This document shows positions 36,423 to 45,221 of a stretch of DNA of 64,000 nucleotides, piece after piece. Position 1 is the stretch's first letter; each line of letters starts with the position of its first letter. The position numbers were made by a program, and so were the translations under genes. Where the stretch lies: positions 8,827-72,826 of the forward strand of contig CAWASR010000007.1 of assembly GCA_963784805.1 (NCBI GenBank), written 5' to 3'. The notes beneath the pieces were generated by a model that worked only from the letters and a program-made list of their open reading frames with translations, was not told the origin of the DNA and ran no database searches. Source of the DNA: Roseiarcus sp963784805 (GTDB lineage Bacteria; Pseudomonadota; Alphaproteobacteria; Rhizobiales; Beijerinckiaceae).

Positions 36423-37145
36423 TCATTGGGCTGCGTCATTGGTCTCAGCGTGGGCGCTTCGAGGCTCCTGGGCGCGGTAGCCAACTCCGGGCTCCGTTTT
36501 GACGATCCTTGGCGCAGTCGGGTCGGGCTCGATCTTGGCGCGCAACTGGCCGATGAACACGCGCAGATACTGCGTGTCCTCGCGATGCGCGGGACCCCAG
36601 ACGTCGGACAGAATCTGACGATGCGTTACGACGCGGCCAGCATTGCGGAACAGGATCGCCAGCAGATCATACTCCTTCGGAGTGAGTTTGATGGCGACGC
36701 CGTCGCGTGTGACGAGGCGCCGGTCGAAATCGATCGCCACGCCGTCGATCTCGATGCGCGGGGCGGGGTGGGCCTCATTCGCCGCATGGCGAAGCGCCGC
36801 CCGAAGCCTCGCCGTCAGTTCGCCGATGCCGAACGGCTTCTCGACGTAATCGTCGGCTCCGAGATCGAGCGCCTCGATCTTTTCCGCCTCGCGGTCACGC
36901 GCGGAAAGAATGATCACCGGCGTCTTCGAAAATTGTCGAATCTCGCGCAATACGTCCTTTCCGTCGCGATCGGGTAGGCCAAGATCGAGCACGATAAGAT
37001 CGGGAGCGCCGGTCACGGCCAGCCTTACGGCCTCGGCGCCCGTTTCCGCTCTCAGCGACTCATAGCCTGCGGCGGTCAGCGCGACCGTCAGAAGCCGCTG
37101 AATCTGCGGCTCATCGTCGACGATGAGAACGCGCGGGCGTTTCAT
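36423..37145 (-). CDS. kdpE: Response regulator KdpE
   Basis: A 240-residue OmpR-type regulator that activates the kdp operon under potassium limitation or salt stress. The receiver domain has LIVDDEPQIQRLL, the phosphorylated Asp in LIVLDLGLPDRDG and the conserved Thr/Lys switch (VIILSARDREAEKIEALDLGADDYVEKPF). The winged-helix output domain has LTPKEYDLLAILFRNAGRVVTHRQIL and RVFIGQLRAKIEPDP. The last 14 residues after PGVGYR differ from usual, next to the mobile-element debris. Its ATG overlaps the kdpD stop (37142-37145). Confidence 0.96.
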   Translation of the reverse strand: MKRPRVLIVDDEPQIQRLLTVALTAAGYESLRAETGAEAVRLAVTGAPDLIVLDLGLPDRDGKDVLREIRQFSKTPVIILSARDREAEKIEALDLGADDYVEKPFGIGELTARLRAALRHAANEAHPAPRIEIDGVAIDFDRRLVTRDGVAIKLTPKEYDLLAILFRNAGRVVTHRQILSDVWGPAHREDTQYLRVFIGQLRAKIEPDPTAPRIVKTEPGVGYRAQEPRSAHAETNDAAQ

Positions 37146-39844
37146 GACGCCGGTCTCAACGCGACCTGGCTTCGTTCAGCGCACGGCAACCGGATGACGA
37201 TGCGCATGCCGCGGCGGCGCACCGCAGGGCTCTGAGCAGCGATCGTGCCGCCCATCGCTTCGATCAGTCCACGGCAGATCGAAAGGCCGAGACCCGTGCC
37301 GGGCCTGCGCCCGTCAGGGCGGCCGCCGCGGTAGAACTTTTCGAAAACGCGGTCGAGATCGGCGGGCTTCACCCCTGGGCCCTCGTCGGTGACGCTAAGC
37401 ACGACGTCGACGCCTTCTTGGCGCGCGTGAACGGACGCGCCGCTGTCGTTCGCGTATTTGTGGGCATTGTCGAGCAGATTGAACAGCACCTGTTCGAGCA
37501 GCTTGACGTCGCCGCGCACGAAGGGCAGGCGCGGCGCAAGGCTTACGCGCACCGGCTGGTTGGGAAAGGCCTTGCGGCTGCGCTCAACCGCGCACTGCAC
37601 GACGTCGGCGACATCGACCAGATCGCGATTGACCTTGAGTCCGCCTGCCTCGATCCGCGACATATCGAGCAGGTTGGCGACGAACCGCGATAGCCGGGCA
37701 GTCTCCTCCTCAATCGAGGACAGCAGCTCGAGCCGTTCCGCAGCGGTCATTTTGTCGCCCAATGCGCGCAACGAAGTCGCGGCGCCCGCGATCGACGACA
37801 GTGGCGTGCGCAGGTCGTGGGAAAGCGAGTCGAGAAGCGCGTCCCGCACTTTCTCATTCTCCTGCATCGACGCCGCCTTCACCGCCTCGCTCGCGAGCAG
37901 CGATCGGTCAAGAGCAATCGCGGTCTGATCGAGAATCGCCGTCAGCGTACGCTCGTCCTCCGCCGTGATCGGCCGGTCGGGGGAATGCGGCTCGAAACCA
38001 CAAACCGCGATTGGCCCACGCGCAACGACGAGCGGCCGGAACTGATAGCCGACGCTGGGCAGCGTTCCAGTTCCCCATCCCGCTGGCTCCTTTTTCTGCT
38101 GCGCCCAGCGGGCAGCGCTAAGCGCGCCGGCGTCGAGTTGCGCGTCGGGCGGCCAGGCGGCTCGAAGCTTCAGGTCGTCGGCCTCCGCAACTAACAGGAC
38201 AATGCGGCCGCCGAAAGTCGCGTGCAGGTGTGCGGCCGCCGCCCAAAACACGTCGTCGGCGCTCGATGCGCCCGAGAGTTTGCGCGAATAATCGTAGAGC
38301 GACTGGGTGACCTCGGCATTCTTGAGCACGGATTCCCGCTGGTCGCGAACACGCCCAGCGAGCGAACCGGTGAGCACCGAGACGGCAAGGAAAATGAGCA
38401 GTGCGAACAATTCCTGCGGTTGGGCGATGGTGAAGGTGTAGATCGGTTGGATGAAAAAGAAATTGTAGGCGACCAACGAGGCAAGCGAGGCGATCACTGC
38501 CGCGCGCGTGCCGAACCGCACGCTGCAAAACAGGACGGCGGCAAGAAAAATCATCGAAAGATTAGGAAGCCGCAGAACCGCTGTCAGCGCCTCGGCGACG
38601 CCCACCGCGCAGCCAACCGAAGCAGCCGCCCCGACGATCTCTGCGCCAAGCCCCTCCGGGTTGAGGTCAAGTTTCAGGCTCGGCCAGGTCGGTCGGAATG
38701 CATCTTCGTTCGAGATGACATGAATTTCGATCGCGCCGGCGCGGCGCATCAAGGCCTCTGGCAACGACCGGCCGAATACGCGCCGCAACAGCCCGGCGCG
38801 CGACTGGCCGAGCACGATCTGGGTCACGTTCTCTCGCTGCGCGAGCCGCACTATTTCACTCGGAAAGTCGTTGGCTTGCAGCCGCATCGTCTCTCCGCCC
38901 AGACGATCGGCCAAACTGAAGATTTTGGCGATCCGGGTCTCGCGCTCAGGGTCGCCCGCACGGCCTGCCTTCTCGATATGCAGGGCTGTCCAACCGGCGT
39001 TGAGGCTCGTGGCGAGCTGACTGGCGCGCCTGACCACGCGTTCAGAGACTTCGTCAGGCCCCACGCAGGCGAGCAGGCGCTCCGAAGAGCCCCAGGGTCC
39101 CTCGATCGCCTTCTGCCGGAGGTAATCGACCATCTGATCGTCGACCCGGTCCGCCGTGCGGCGAAGGGCCAGCTCGCGCAGCGCGGTCAGATTGCCGGGC
39201 GTGAAGAAATTCTGGGTCGCACGCCTGGCGGTCTCCGGCACATAAACCTTGCCTTCGCGCAAGCGTTGAATCAGTTCATCCGGCGTGATGTCAACGAGGA
39301 CGACGTCGGTCGCCTCCTGCAGCACACGATCGGGAACCGTCTCGCGCACGACGACGCCGGAGATGCGCGAGACGACATCGGCAAGACTCTCGAGATGCTG
39401 GATGTTGAGCGCCGTCCAGACGTCGATGCCGGCCCCGAGAAGCTCCTGTACATCCTGCCAACGTTTGGGATGGCGGCTTTCCGGGGCGTTGGTGTGGGCG
39501 AGTTCGTCGACGACGATTAGTCCGGGCTTCCGCGCAAGCGCTGCGTCGAGATCGAATTCGGCGATCGTGCGACCGCGATATTCGACTGTGCGCCGCGGCA
39601 GCACCTCCAGCCCTTCGACCAGCGCGCTCGTCTCGGCGCGTCCATGGGTCTCCGCCAGACCAATGACGACGTCGAGTCCTTCGTCCCTCAGGCGTCGCGC
39701 GTTCTGCAGCATCGCGTAGGTCTTGCCGACCCCCGGCGCAGCGCCCAGAAACACCTTCATCCGGCCCACGGTCTCCCGGCGGAACGCTACGAGAAGCGCG
39801 TCCGGGTCAGGGCGTCCATTGTCGGGTCGGCTCGATTTGGCCAT
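37142..39844 (-). CDS. kdpD: Sensor histidine kinase KdpD
   Basis: A 900-residue sensor of potassium and turgor. In order: the KdpD domain with Walker A GAAPGVGKTYAML and DELAHTNAPESRHPKRWQDVQELL, a universal-stress-like domain (LLACVGPDEVSERVVRRASQLATSLNAGWTALHIE), four membrane helices around residues 395-490, a GAF-like domain, and the kinase core with the H-box LSHDLRTPLSSIAGAATSLR, NLLDNAHKYA, DEGPGV and GTGLGLSICRGL. Phosphoryl transfer to KdpE should be intact. The next gene upstream, kdpC, ends 16 bases before its start. Confidence 0.97.
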   Translation of the reverse strand: MAKSSRPDNGRPDPDALLVAFRRETVGRMKVFLGAAPGVGKTYAMLQNARRLRDEGLDVVIGLAETHGRAETSALVEGLEVLPRRTVEYRGRTIAEFDLDAALARKPGLIVVDELAHTNAPESRHPKRWQDVQELLGAGIDVWTALNIQHLESLADVVSRISGVVVRETVPDRVLQEATDVVLVDITPDELIQRLREGKVYVPETARRATQNFFTPGNLTALRELALRRTADRVDDQMVDYLRQKAIEGPWGSSERLLACVGPDEVSERVVRRASQLATSLNAGWTALHIEKAGRAGDPERETRIAKIFSLADRLGGETMRLQANDFPSEIVRLAQRENVTQIVLGQSRAGLLRRVFGRSLPEALMRRAGAIEIHVISNEDAFRPTWPSLKLDLNPEGLGAEIVGAAASVGCAVGVAEALTAVLRLPNLSMIFLAAVLFCSVRFGTRAAVIASLASLVAYNFFFIQPIYTFTIAQPQELFALLIFLAVSVLTGSLAGRVRDQRESVLKNAEVTQSLYDYSRKLSGASSADDVFWAAAAHLHATFGGRIVLLVAEADDLKLRAAWPPDAQLDAGALSAARWAQQKKEPAGWGTGTLPSVGYQFRPLVVARGPIAVCGFEPHSPDRPITAEDERTLTAILDQTAIALDRSLLASEAVKAASMQENEKVRDALLDSLSHDLRTPLSSIAGAATSLRALGDKMTAAERLELLSSIEEETARLSRFVANLLDMSRIEAGGLKVNRDLVDVADVVQCAVERSRKAFPNQPVRVSLAPRLPFVRGDVKLLEQVLFNLLDNAHKYANDSGASVHARQEGVDVVLSVTDEGPGVKPADLDRVFEKFYRGGRPDGRRPGTGLGLSICRGLIEAMGGTIAAQSPAVRRRGMRIVIRLPCAERSQVALRPAS

Positions 39845-39860
39845 CGGCGTTCGGCGGCTG

Positions 39861-40466
39861 TTATGACGACTTTAGCCGATCCAGCGCCAAATTCAGCCGC
39901 AAAATGTTCACCCGAGGCTCCCCGATCAGCCCGAGAAAAGGCTCCTCGACCGAAGCCTCGACGAGTTTGCGCACTTGATCCTCCGGCAAACCCCGCGCTT
40001 TGGCCACGGAAACGGTCTGGGCCAGGGCATTCTGCGGCGAGACGTCCGGGTCGAGCCCGGAGGCGGACGCGGTGACCGCGTCGGCCGGAACAGCGCCCGG
40101 GCCGGCCATCGCGCGCCAGGACTCCACGCCGGCCTTCACGCGTTCGATGAGCTTATGCGACGTCGGCCCGAGATTGGAGCCGGTCGAGTTGGCCGCGTTG
40201 TATGGCGCGTCGATCGTTTTCGACGAATCGTTGGGGTCCGCGTCGGTCGTCGCCGAGGGACGCGGATGAAAGTAGCGGTCGCTCCTGAACCACTGTCCGA
40301 TGAGGGCCGAGCCGACTACCGCGCCATCTTTCTTGATGAGGCTTCCATTGGCCTGATAGGGCATCGCCACTTGTGCGATCCCGGTTACCGCCAAAGGATA
40401 GACGAGACCCGTAAGCACGCTGAACAGAAAGAGGAGAACGATTGCTGGGCGCAGGTGCTGGCGCAT
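39861..40466 (-). CDS. kdpC: Potassium-transporting ATPase subunit KdpC
   Basis: A 201-residue single-span subunit that stabilises the KdpFABC complex. The N-terminal helix (LRPAIVLLFLFSVLTGLVYPLAVTGIAQ) is followed by GSALIGQWFRSDRYFHPRPSAT and the family motif DAVTASASGLDPDVSPQNALAQ. The C-terminal segment RKLVEASVEEPFLGLIGEPRVNILRLNLALD is also typical. It lies 16 bases downstream of kdpB. Confidence 0.97.
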   Translation of the reverse strand: MRQHLRPAIVLLFLFSVLTGLVYPLAVTGIAQVAMPYQANGSLIKKDGAVVGSALIGQWFRSDRYFHPRPSATTDADPNDSSKTIDAPYNAANSTGSNLGPTSHKLIERVKAGVESWRAMAGPGAVPADAVTASASGLDPDVSPQNALAQTVSVAKARGLPEDQVRKLVEASVEEPFLGLIGEPRVNILRLNLALDRLKSS

Positions 40467-40482
40467 GGTTGGTCCTTCAGAC

Positions 40483-42537
40483 TTAGGCGAGATGCAGGGC
40501 TGCGACGACGATGTCGATCGCCTTGATGCCGATGAAGGGCAGGACGATCCCGCCTCCGCCGTAGACGAGTAGATTGCGCCGCAGCAACGCCGCCGCGCCC
40601 ACCGGCCGGTAAGCGACGCCCTTCAGCGCCAGCGGGATGAGGGCAATGATAATGAGTGCGTTGAAGATGACCGCCGAAAGGATCGCCGACTGCGAGGAGG
40701 AAAGCCGCATCACGTTGAGCGCGCCCAGCGCCGGATAGGCGCCCAAAAACATGGCCGGCAGGATGGCGAAATATTTGGCGACGTCGTTGGCGATGGAGAA
40801 AGTCGTCAGCGAGCCTCGGGTCATCAGGAGCTGTTTGCCGATCTCGACGATCTCGATCAGCTTGGTCGGATTGGAGTCGAGATCGACCATATTGCCCGCT
40901 TCACGCGCGGCTTGCGTGCCCGTCTGCATCGCGACGCCTACATCGGCTTGAGCGAGGGCAGGCGCATCGTTGGTGCCGTCGCCACACATGGCGATGAGCC
41001 GGCCGCCGAACTGCTCGCTCCGGATGTAGGTGAGCTTGTCCTCCGGCGTCGCTTCGGCGAGAAAACCGTCGACGCCCGCTTCGGAAGCGATCGCCGCGGC
41101 GGTGATGGGATTGTCGCCGGTGACCATTATCGTGCGAATGCCCATCGCGCGCATGGCGGCGAAGCGCTCCCTGATCCCCGGCTTTACCACGTCCTTTAGG
41201 TGCACGACCCCGAGCAGCTTGCCCTTGTCGGCGACGGCGAGCGGCGTGCCGCCGGACATCGCGACCCGCTCGACCGCCTGCCGGAACTCCGGCTGCGCCT
41301 GGTCCAGCGTCATATTGAGTTGGCGCAGGATCGAATCGATCGCTCCCTTTCGAATGGCGCGGCCGGCGACGTCGACCCCGGAAGTGCGGGTCTGGGCGGA
41401 GAAGGGAACGACGACCGTCTGCGCCGGATCAAAATTCGGTTCGGCGAGCTCATATTCGCCCTTGGCGAGCGCGACAATCGAGCGGCCTTCGGGCGTATCG
41501 TCGGCAAGGCTCGAAGCGAGCGCCGCCGCGGCGAGATCTTCCGTTTGCACGCCGCTCACCGGCAGGAACTCGGTAGCCATGCGATTGCCGAAAGTTATCG
41601 TACCCGTCTTGTCGAGCAGAAGCGTGTCGACATCGCCCGCCGCCTCGACCGCGCGGCCTGACGTTGCGACGACATTGAAACGGATCAGCCGATCCATGCC
41701 GGCAATGCCGATCGCCGACAGAAGGCCGCCGATCGTCGTCGGAATGAGACACACCAGAAGGGCGATCAGCACGGTCGCCGACAGGTGTGCGCCAGAATAT
41801 CTGGCGATCGGCCAGAGGGTGACACACACAATCAGGAAGATGATGGTCAGGCCCGACAGCAAGATCGATAGAGCCATCTCGTTCGGCGTCTTCTGACGCT
41901 CGGCGCCTTCGACCAGCGCGATCATGCGGTCGATGAAGGTCGATCCGGGCGCCGCAGTAATCCTGACCTTGATGAAGTCCGAGAGGACTGTGGTGCCGCC
42001 GGTGACCGCCGAGCGATCGCCGCCCGCTTCGCGAATGACGGGCGCGGATTCGCCCGTGATCGCGGATTCGTTGACGAACGCGACTCCTTCGACGATTTCG
42101 CCGTCGCCGGGGATAAGCTCTCCCGCCTCGACCAGCACGAGGTCGCCCACGCGAAGGTCGAGCGCGTTGACGCCCTCGACGAGGCCGGCAAGGTTTTCCG
42201 GATCGATAAAGCGCTTGGCGCGCGTGTCGCTGCGCGTACGGCGGAGGGCGTCGGCCTGCGCCTTGCCTCGACCCTCGGCGACGGCTTCAGCGAAATTGGC
42301 GAACAGCACCGTGAACCAGAGCCAGGCGGCGATCTGACCAGAGAACGACGCCGTGCCGTTGTGACTGACGAGATCCCCGAGGAAGAACAGCGTCACCATC
42401 AGCGACACGACCTCGGTGACGAAGATCACCGGATTCTTCGCCAGCGCACGAGGATCGAGCTTGCGCACTGCGTCGATCGACGCTGCGGCGATGATCTTGC
42501 CGTCGAACAGGCCCTGCGTTCTCGCATTGGACGACAT
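40483..42537 (-). CDS. kdpB: Potassium-transporting ATPase ATP-binding subunit KdpB
   Basis: A 684-residue P-type ATPase subunit that hydrolyses ATP to drive potassium import. The phosphorylation site is DKTGTITFGNR; the TGES actuator loop (NESAITGESAPVIREAGGD), MVTGDNPITAAAIA and the hinge MCGDGTNDAPALAQADVGVAM are all present. About seven membrane helices are seen, two pairs before the catalytic domain and three after it. It is 15 bases after kdpA. Confidence 0.98.
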   Translation of the reverse strand: MSSNARTQGLFDGKIIAAASIDAVRKLDPRALAKNPVIFVTEVVSLMVTLFFLGDLVSHNGTASFSGQIAAWLWFTVLFANFAEAVAEGRGKAQADALRRTRSDTRAKRFIDPENLAGLVEGVNALDLRVGDLVLVEAGELIPGDGEIVEGVAFVNESAITGESAPVIREAGGDRSAVTGGTTVLSDFIKVRITAAPGSTFIDRMIALVEGAERQKTPNEMALSILLSGLTIIFLIVCVTLWPIARYSGAHLSATVLIALLVCLIPTTIGGLLSAIGIAGMDRLIRFNVVATSGRAVEAAGDVDTLLLDKTGTITFGNRMATEFLPVSGVQTEDLAAAALASSLADDTPEGRSIVALAKGEYELAEPNFDPAQTVVVPFSAQTRTSGVDVAGRAIRKGAIDSILRQLNMTLDQAQPEFRQAVERVAMSGGTPLAVADKGKLLGVVHLKDVVKPGIRERFAAMRAMGIRTIMVTGDNPITAAAIASEAGVDGFLAEATPEDKLTYIRSEQFGGRLIAMCGDGTNDAPALAQADVGVAMQTGTQAAREAGNMVDLDSNPTKLIEIVEIGKQLLMTRGSLTTFSIANDVAKYFAILPAMFLGAYPALGALNVMRLSSSQSAILSAVIFNALIIIALIPLALKGVAYRPVGAAALLRRNLLVYGGGGIVLPFIGIKAIDIVVAALHLA

Positions 42538-42552
42538 CGATCGAGCCTCTGG

Positions 42553-44262
42553 TCAGAACGTCTTTCCGCCGAGCATCAGAAAGTGCTCGACGACCGGCCC
42601 GAGTGACAGGGCCGGGAAATATTGCAACAGAGAGAGAATGACGATGACGCCGACCAGCAGCCCGATGAACAGCGGACCGTCGGTCGGGAAGGTGCCCGCC
42701 GAAGCCGGGACCTTCTTCTTCGCCGCCAAAGAGCCGGCCAGCGCGAGCACCGGCACGGCATAGGCAAAGCGGCCGAGCAGCATCACGAGCCCAAGCGTCG
42801 TATTGAACCATAGCGTATTGCCGTTCAAGCCCGCGAACGCTGAACCATTGTTGGCATTGGCCGAAGCATAAGCGTAGATGATTTCGGAGAGGCCGTGCGG
42901 ACCATTGTTGTTCATACTGTCGAGCGCGGCCGGGAGCAGCACCGAGGCTCCTGAGAAGCCGAGCACCAAGAGCGGATAGAGCAGCACCGCGAGCATCGCG
43001 AGCTTCATTTCGCGCACTTCTATCTTCTTGCCGAGATATTCGGGGGTGCGGCCGACCATCAGCCCAGCGACAAACACCGCGATGATCGCGAGCACGAGGA
43101 AGCCATAGAGTCCGGCCCCGACGCCACCTGGCCAGATGCAGCCCGCCAGAAGGTTGAACATTGGGACCATTCCGGCCAGAGGGGTCAACGAATCGTGCAT
43201 CGTGTTGACCGAACCCGCGCTGGTGCCGGAGGTGGCGATCGCGTAGAGAACCGACATCGCTTGACCGTTGCGAACCTCCTTGCCCTCGAGGTTGCCCGCA
43301 GACGGGTCCACTCCCTGCGCAGTCAGCAACGGATTCCCGGCGGTCTCCGACCAATAGGCGACGCCGATTCCGACGACGAAAAAGACCGCCATCGCCGCCA
43401 GGATCGCGCGCCCCTGGCGCATGTCGCCGACTGCGCGACCTAAGGCGAGAACGGCGGCCACAGGGATCAGCAGCAGAGCCCAGATCTCAAGAATGTTGGT
43501 CCAAGCGTTGGGATTTTCGAACGGATGCGCCGCATTGGCGTTGAAGAAGCCGCCGCCGTTGGTGCCGAGTTCCTTGATGACCTCCTGGCTGGCCACGGGC
43601 CCGATCGAGATGACTTGTTTCGCCCCTTCCAGCGTCGTCGCCTCGATAGCGCCGGCAAGCGTCTGCGGCACGCCGAGTGCGACAAACACGAGCGCGAGGA
43701 CGAACGCGATCGGCAGGAGGATGTAGAGGGTGATGCGGGTCACATCGACCCAGAAATTGCCGACGGTCGTCGCGGACGAGCGCGCAAAGCCGCGCATCAG
43801 AGCGAACGCCATCGCCAAACCGGTCGCCGCCGACAAGAAGTTGTGCACGGTGAGGCCGAGCATCTGGGTCAGATGACTCATCGTCGTCTCGCCGCCGTAG
43901 TTTTGCCAATTGGTGTTGGTGATGAAGCTGACCGAGTTGTTGAACGCGAGGCCCGGCGCCACCGCGTCGAAGCCGCGCGGGTTCAGCGGCAGCACGTTTT
44001 GCAGCCGCTGCAAGGCGTAAAGCGACAGGAATCCGGCGACTGAAAACGCCACCATCGCGATCGTATAGGCGCACCAGTCCTGTTCGCGCGCCGGGTCGAC
44101 CCCGGCCAGGCGGTAAAAGCCGCGCTCGGCCGGCCCAAGCACGGGCGTGAGAAAGTTCCTTTCGCCGTCGAATACGCCGGCGACGAATTTGCTGAGCGGA
44201 ATGGCGCAGGCTAGAACCAGGGCGAGCGTCAGCGCGATCTGCGACCAGCCGACAAGCGTCAT
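42553..44262 (-). CDS. kdpA: Potassium-transporting ATPase potassium-binding subunit KdpA
   Basis: A 569-residue channel-like subunit that selects and binds potassium. Filter-region segments of the four repeats are visible: FNNSVSFITNTNWQNYGGE, ELGTNGGGFFNANAAHPFENP, YAIATSGTSAGSVNTMHDSLTPLAG and a later ANANNGSAFAGL. Ten or more membrane helices are predicted. It is directly preceded by kdpF with a 13-base gap. Confidence 0.98.
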   Translation of the reverse strand: MTLVGWSQIALTLALVLACAIPLSKFVAGVFDGERNFLTPVLGPAERGFYRLAGVDPAREQDWCAYTIAMVAFSVAGFLSLYALQRLQNVLPLNPRGFDAVAPGLAFNNSVSFITNTNWQNYGGETTMSHLTQMLGLTVHNFLSAATGLAMAFALMRGFARSSATTVGNFWVDVTRITLYILLPIAFVLALVFVALGVPQTLAGAIEATTLEGAKQVISIGPVASQEVIKELGTNGGGFFNANAAHPFENPNAWTNILEIWALLLIPVAAVLALGRAVGDMRQGRAILAAMAVFFVVGIGVAYWSETAGNPLLTAQGVDPSAGNLEGKEVRNGQAMSVLYAIATSGTSAGSVNTMHDSLTPLAGMVPMFNLLAGCIWPGGVGAGLYGFLVLAIIAVFVAGLMVGRTPEYLGKKIEVREMKLAMLAVLLYPLLVLGFSGASVLLPAALDSMNNNGPHGLSEIIYAYASANANNGSAFAGLNGNTLWFNTTLGLVMLLGRFAYAVPVLALAGSLAAKKKVPASAGTFPTDGPLFIGLLVGVIVILSLLQYFPALSLGPVVEHFLMLGGKTF

Positions 44263-44277
44263 CGCATTATCCTCGAA

Positions 44278-44364
44278 TCAGAATCTTTCGGGACGAAGCA
44301 ACGTGTAGAGCAGGTAAAGGCCGAGGGCGACGGCCACGGCCAGCCCGATGACCGGTTCAGTCAT
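44278..44364 (-). CDS. kdpF: KdpF, small subunit of the potassium-transporting ATPase
   Basis: A 28-residue peptide, MTEPVIGLAVAVALGLYL followed by LYTLLRPERF, consisting of one membrane helix and a basic tail. The LLxPERF ending and the position just before kdpA identify KdpF, which stabilises the KdpABC complex in the membrane. It is short enough to be missed by automatic annotation. Confidence 0.9.
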   Translation of the reverse strand: MTEPVIGLAVAVALGLYLLYTLLRPERF

Positions 44365-44376
44365 GCCGCGCCTTCG

Positions 44377-44460
44377 TCAAAGCTGTCGCAAAGCCATCGC
44401 GTAGAAACCCATCAGCGCGATGACGGCAAATCCGAGGGCCACAAAAGCGAAGTCGAGCAT
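44377..44460 (-). CDS. 27-residue membrane peptide at the head of the kdp operon
   Basis: A small open frame of 27 codons (MLDFAFVALGFAVIALMGFY, then AMALRQL) with a strong Shine-Dalgarno, GGAGG, 5 bases before its ATG. It encodes one hydrophobic helix followed by a short tail. It lies 12 bases before kdpF and on the same strand, so it is probably the first gene of the operon. It is similar in size to KdpF but different in sequence; an annotation pipeline might call it a KdpF-like or leader peptide. Its function is unknown. Confidence 0.75.
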   Translation of the reverse strand: MLDFAFVALGFAVIALMGFYAMALRQL

Positions 44461-44531
44461 GACCACCTCCTTGCATGCCGGCTTCCTAGCGCCGCGCCGC
44501 GTAAGATTTCGATTTCAATTCGAGCGGAGCG

Positions 44532-44550
44532 GCATAAGGATTTCATAAGT
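44532..44550 (-). promoter_or_regulatory. Candidate KdpE binding site
   Basis: On the minus strand the hexamer CTTATG occurs twice with an 11-base period (44544-44549 and 44533-44538, separated by AAATC). OmpR/PhoB-type regulators bind direct repeats one helical turn apart. The site ends about 70 bases before the first small kdp gene, where an activator would be expected. Confidence 0.45.
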
Positions 44551-45221
44551 TTGCCGGAGGGCCGCCGCTCGCTCCTCGATCGAGCCGATGCGGTCGAACT
44601 GCAAAAGCGCAATGGAGACGAAATCGCCAAGGCGCGATATACCGTCTTCAAGCAATGCGCGAAGTCGCCAGACCCACACGTTTCTCTCGACCGGCCGCGC
44701 TACCCCCGGACAGGGACCGCCGCGGCGGCGGTCCACAATGTCCGCTTTGCGTCGATCCCAGCCGTCTGCTTCCTCCTCAACAGCGGCCATTCCGCGACTG
44801 CCTCGCGACCGGGTCAATCGGCCTCGAACTTTGACCCCTGATCGGGGACCAAAATTTCTTATGACCTTTTGCAAGGGCGCCGACGTGCGAGCGCTTCCTC
44901 GGCGCGGGTTGTGGCGTGCTGGGTGGCGCGTTGATTTCGGCGGCATCGGGGCGAAGATCGGGGCGCCGGCGGTTTCGCGACGGTTCACCAGTTTCTTATT
45001 CGCGGGTTGGCTACCGCTTACCAAGTATGCGTCGCGGGACTGCCTCGGTTTGCCTCGCGGAGATCGGCGTTCCGGCTCGCGGCCAGTACGATAGCCCCCG
45101 GGAACGCAGCGGCGTTCACATCGCCGAGGAAGGCCCCTCCGCCGCCAGCGCCGTCCGGCCCGTCGGAGACTCTGTTGGAAGGGATGCTCAGTCGCTCGAT
45201 CGGGACGCGGCCCGTTGTCGC
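44551..45221. other. Intergenic region between the kdp operon and the catabolic island
   Basis: About 670 bases without a convincing gene. A minus-strand frame ends at 44515 with a sensible-looking stretch (LLEDGISRLGDFVSIALLQFDRIGSIEERAAALRQ) but its upstream part is arginine-rich noise; it could be the tail of a decayed gene. At about 44838-44850 there is a perfect palindrome, CCCCTGATCGGGG, inside a short AT-rich patch that could be the scar of an insertion element. Confidence 0.4.

Noticed and set aside
36645..39520. Long plus-strand frames across kdpE and kdpD
   Set aside because: They are antisense to well-supported kdp genes and show no family motifs.
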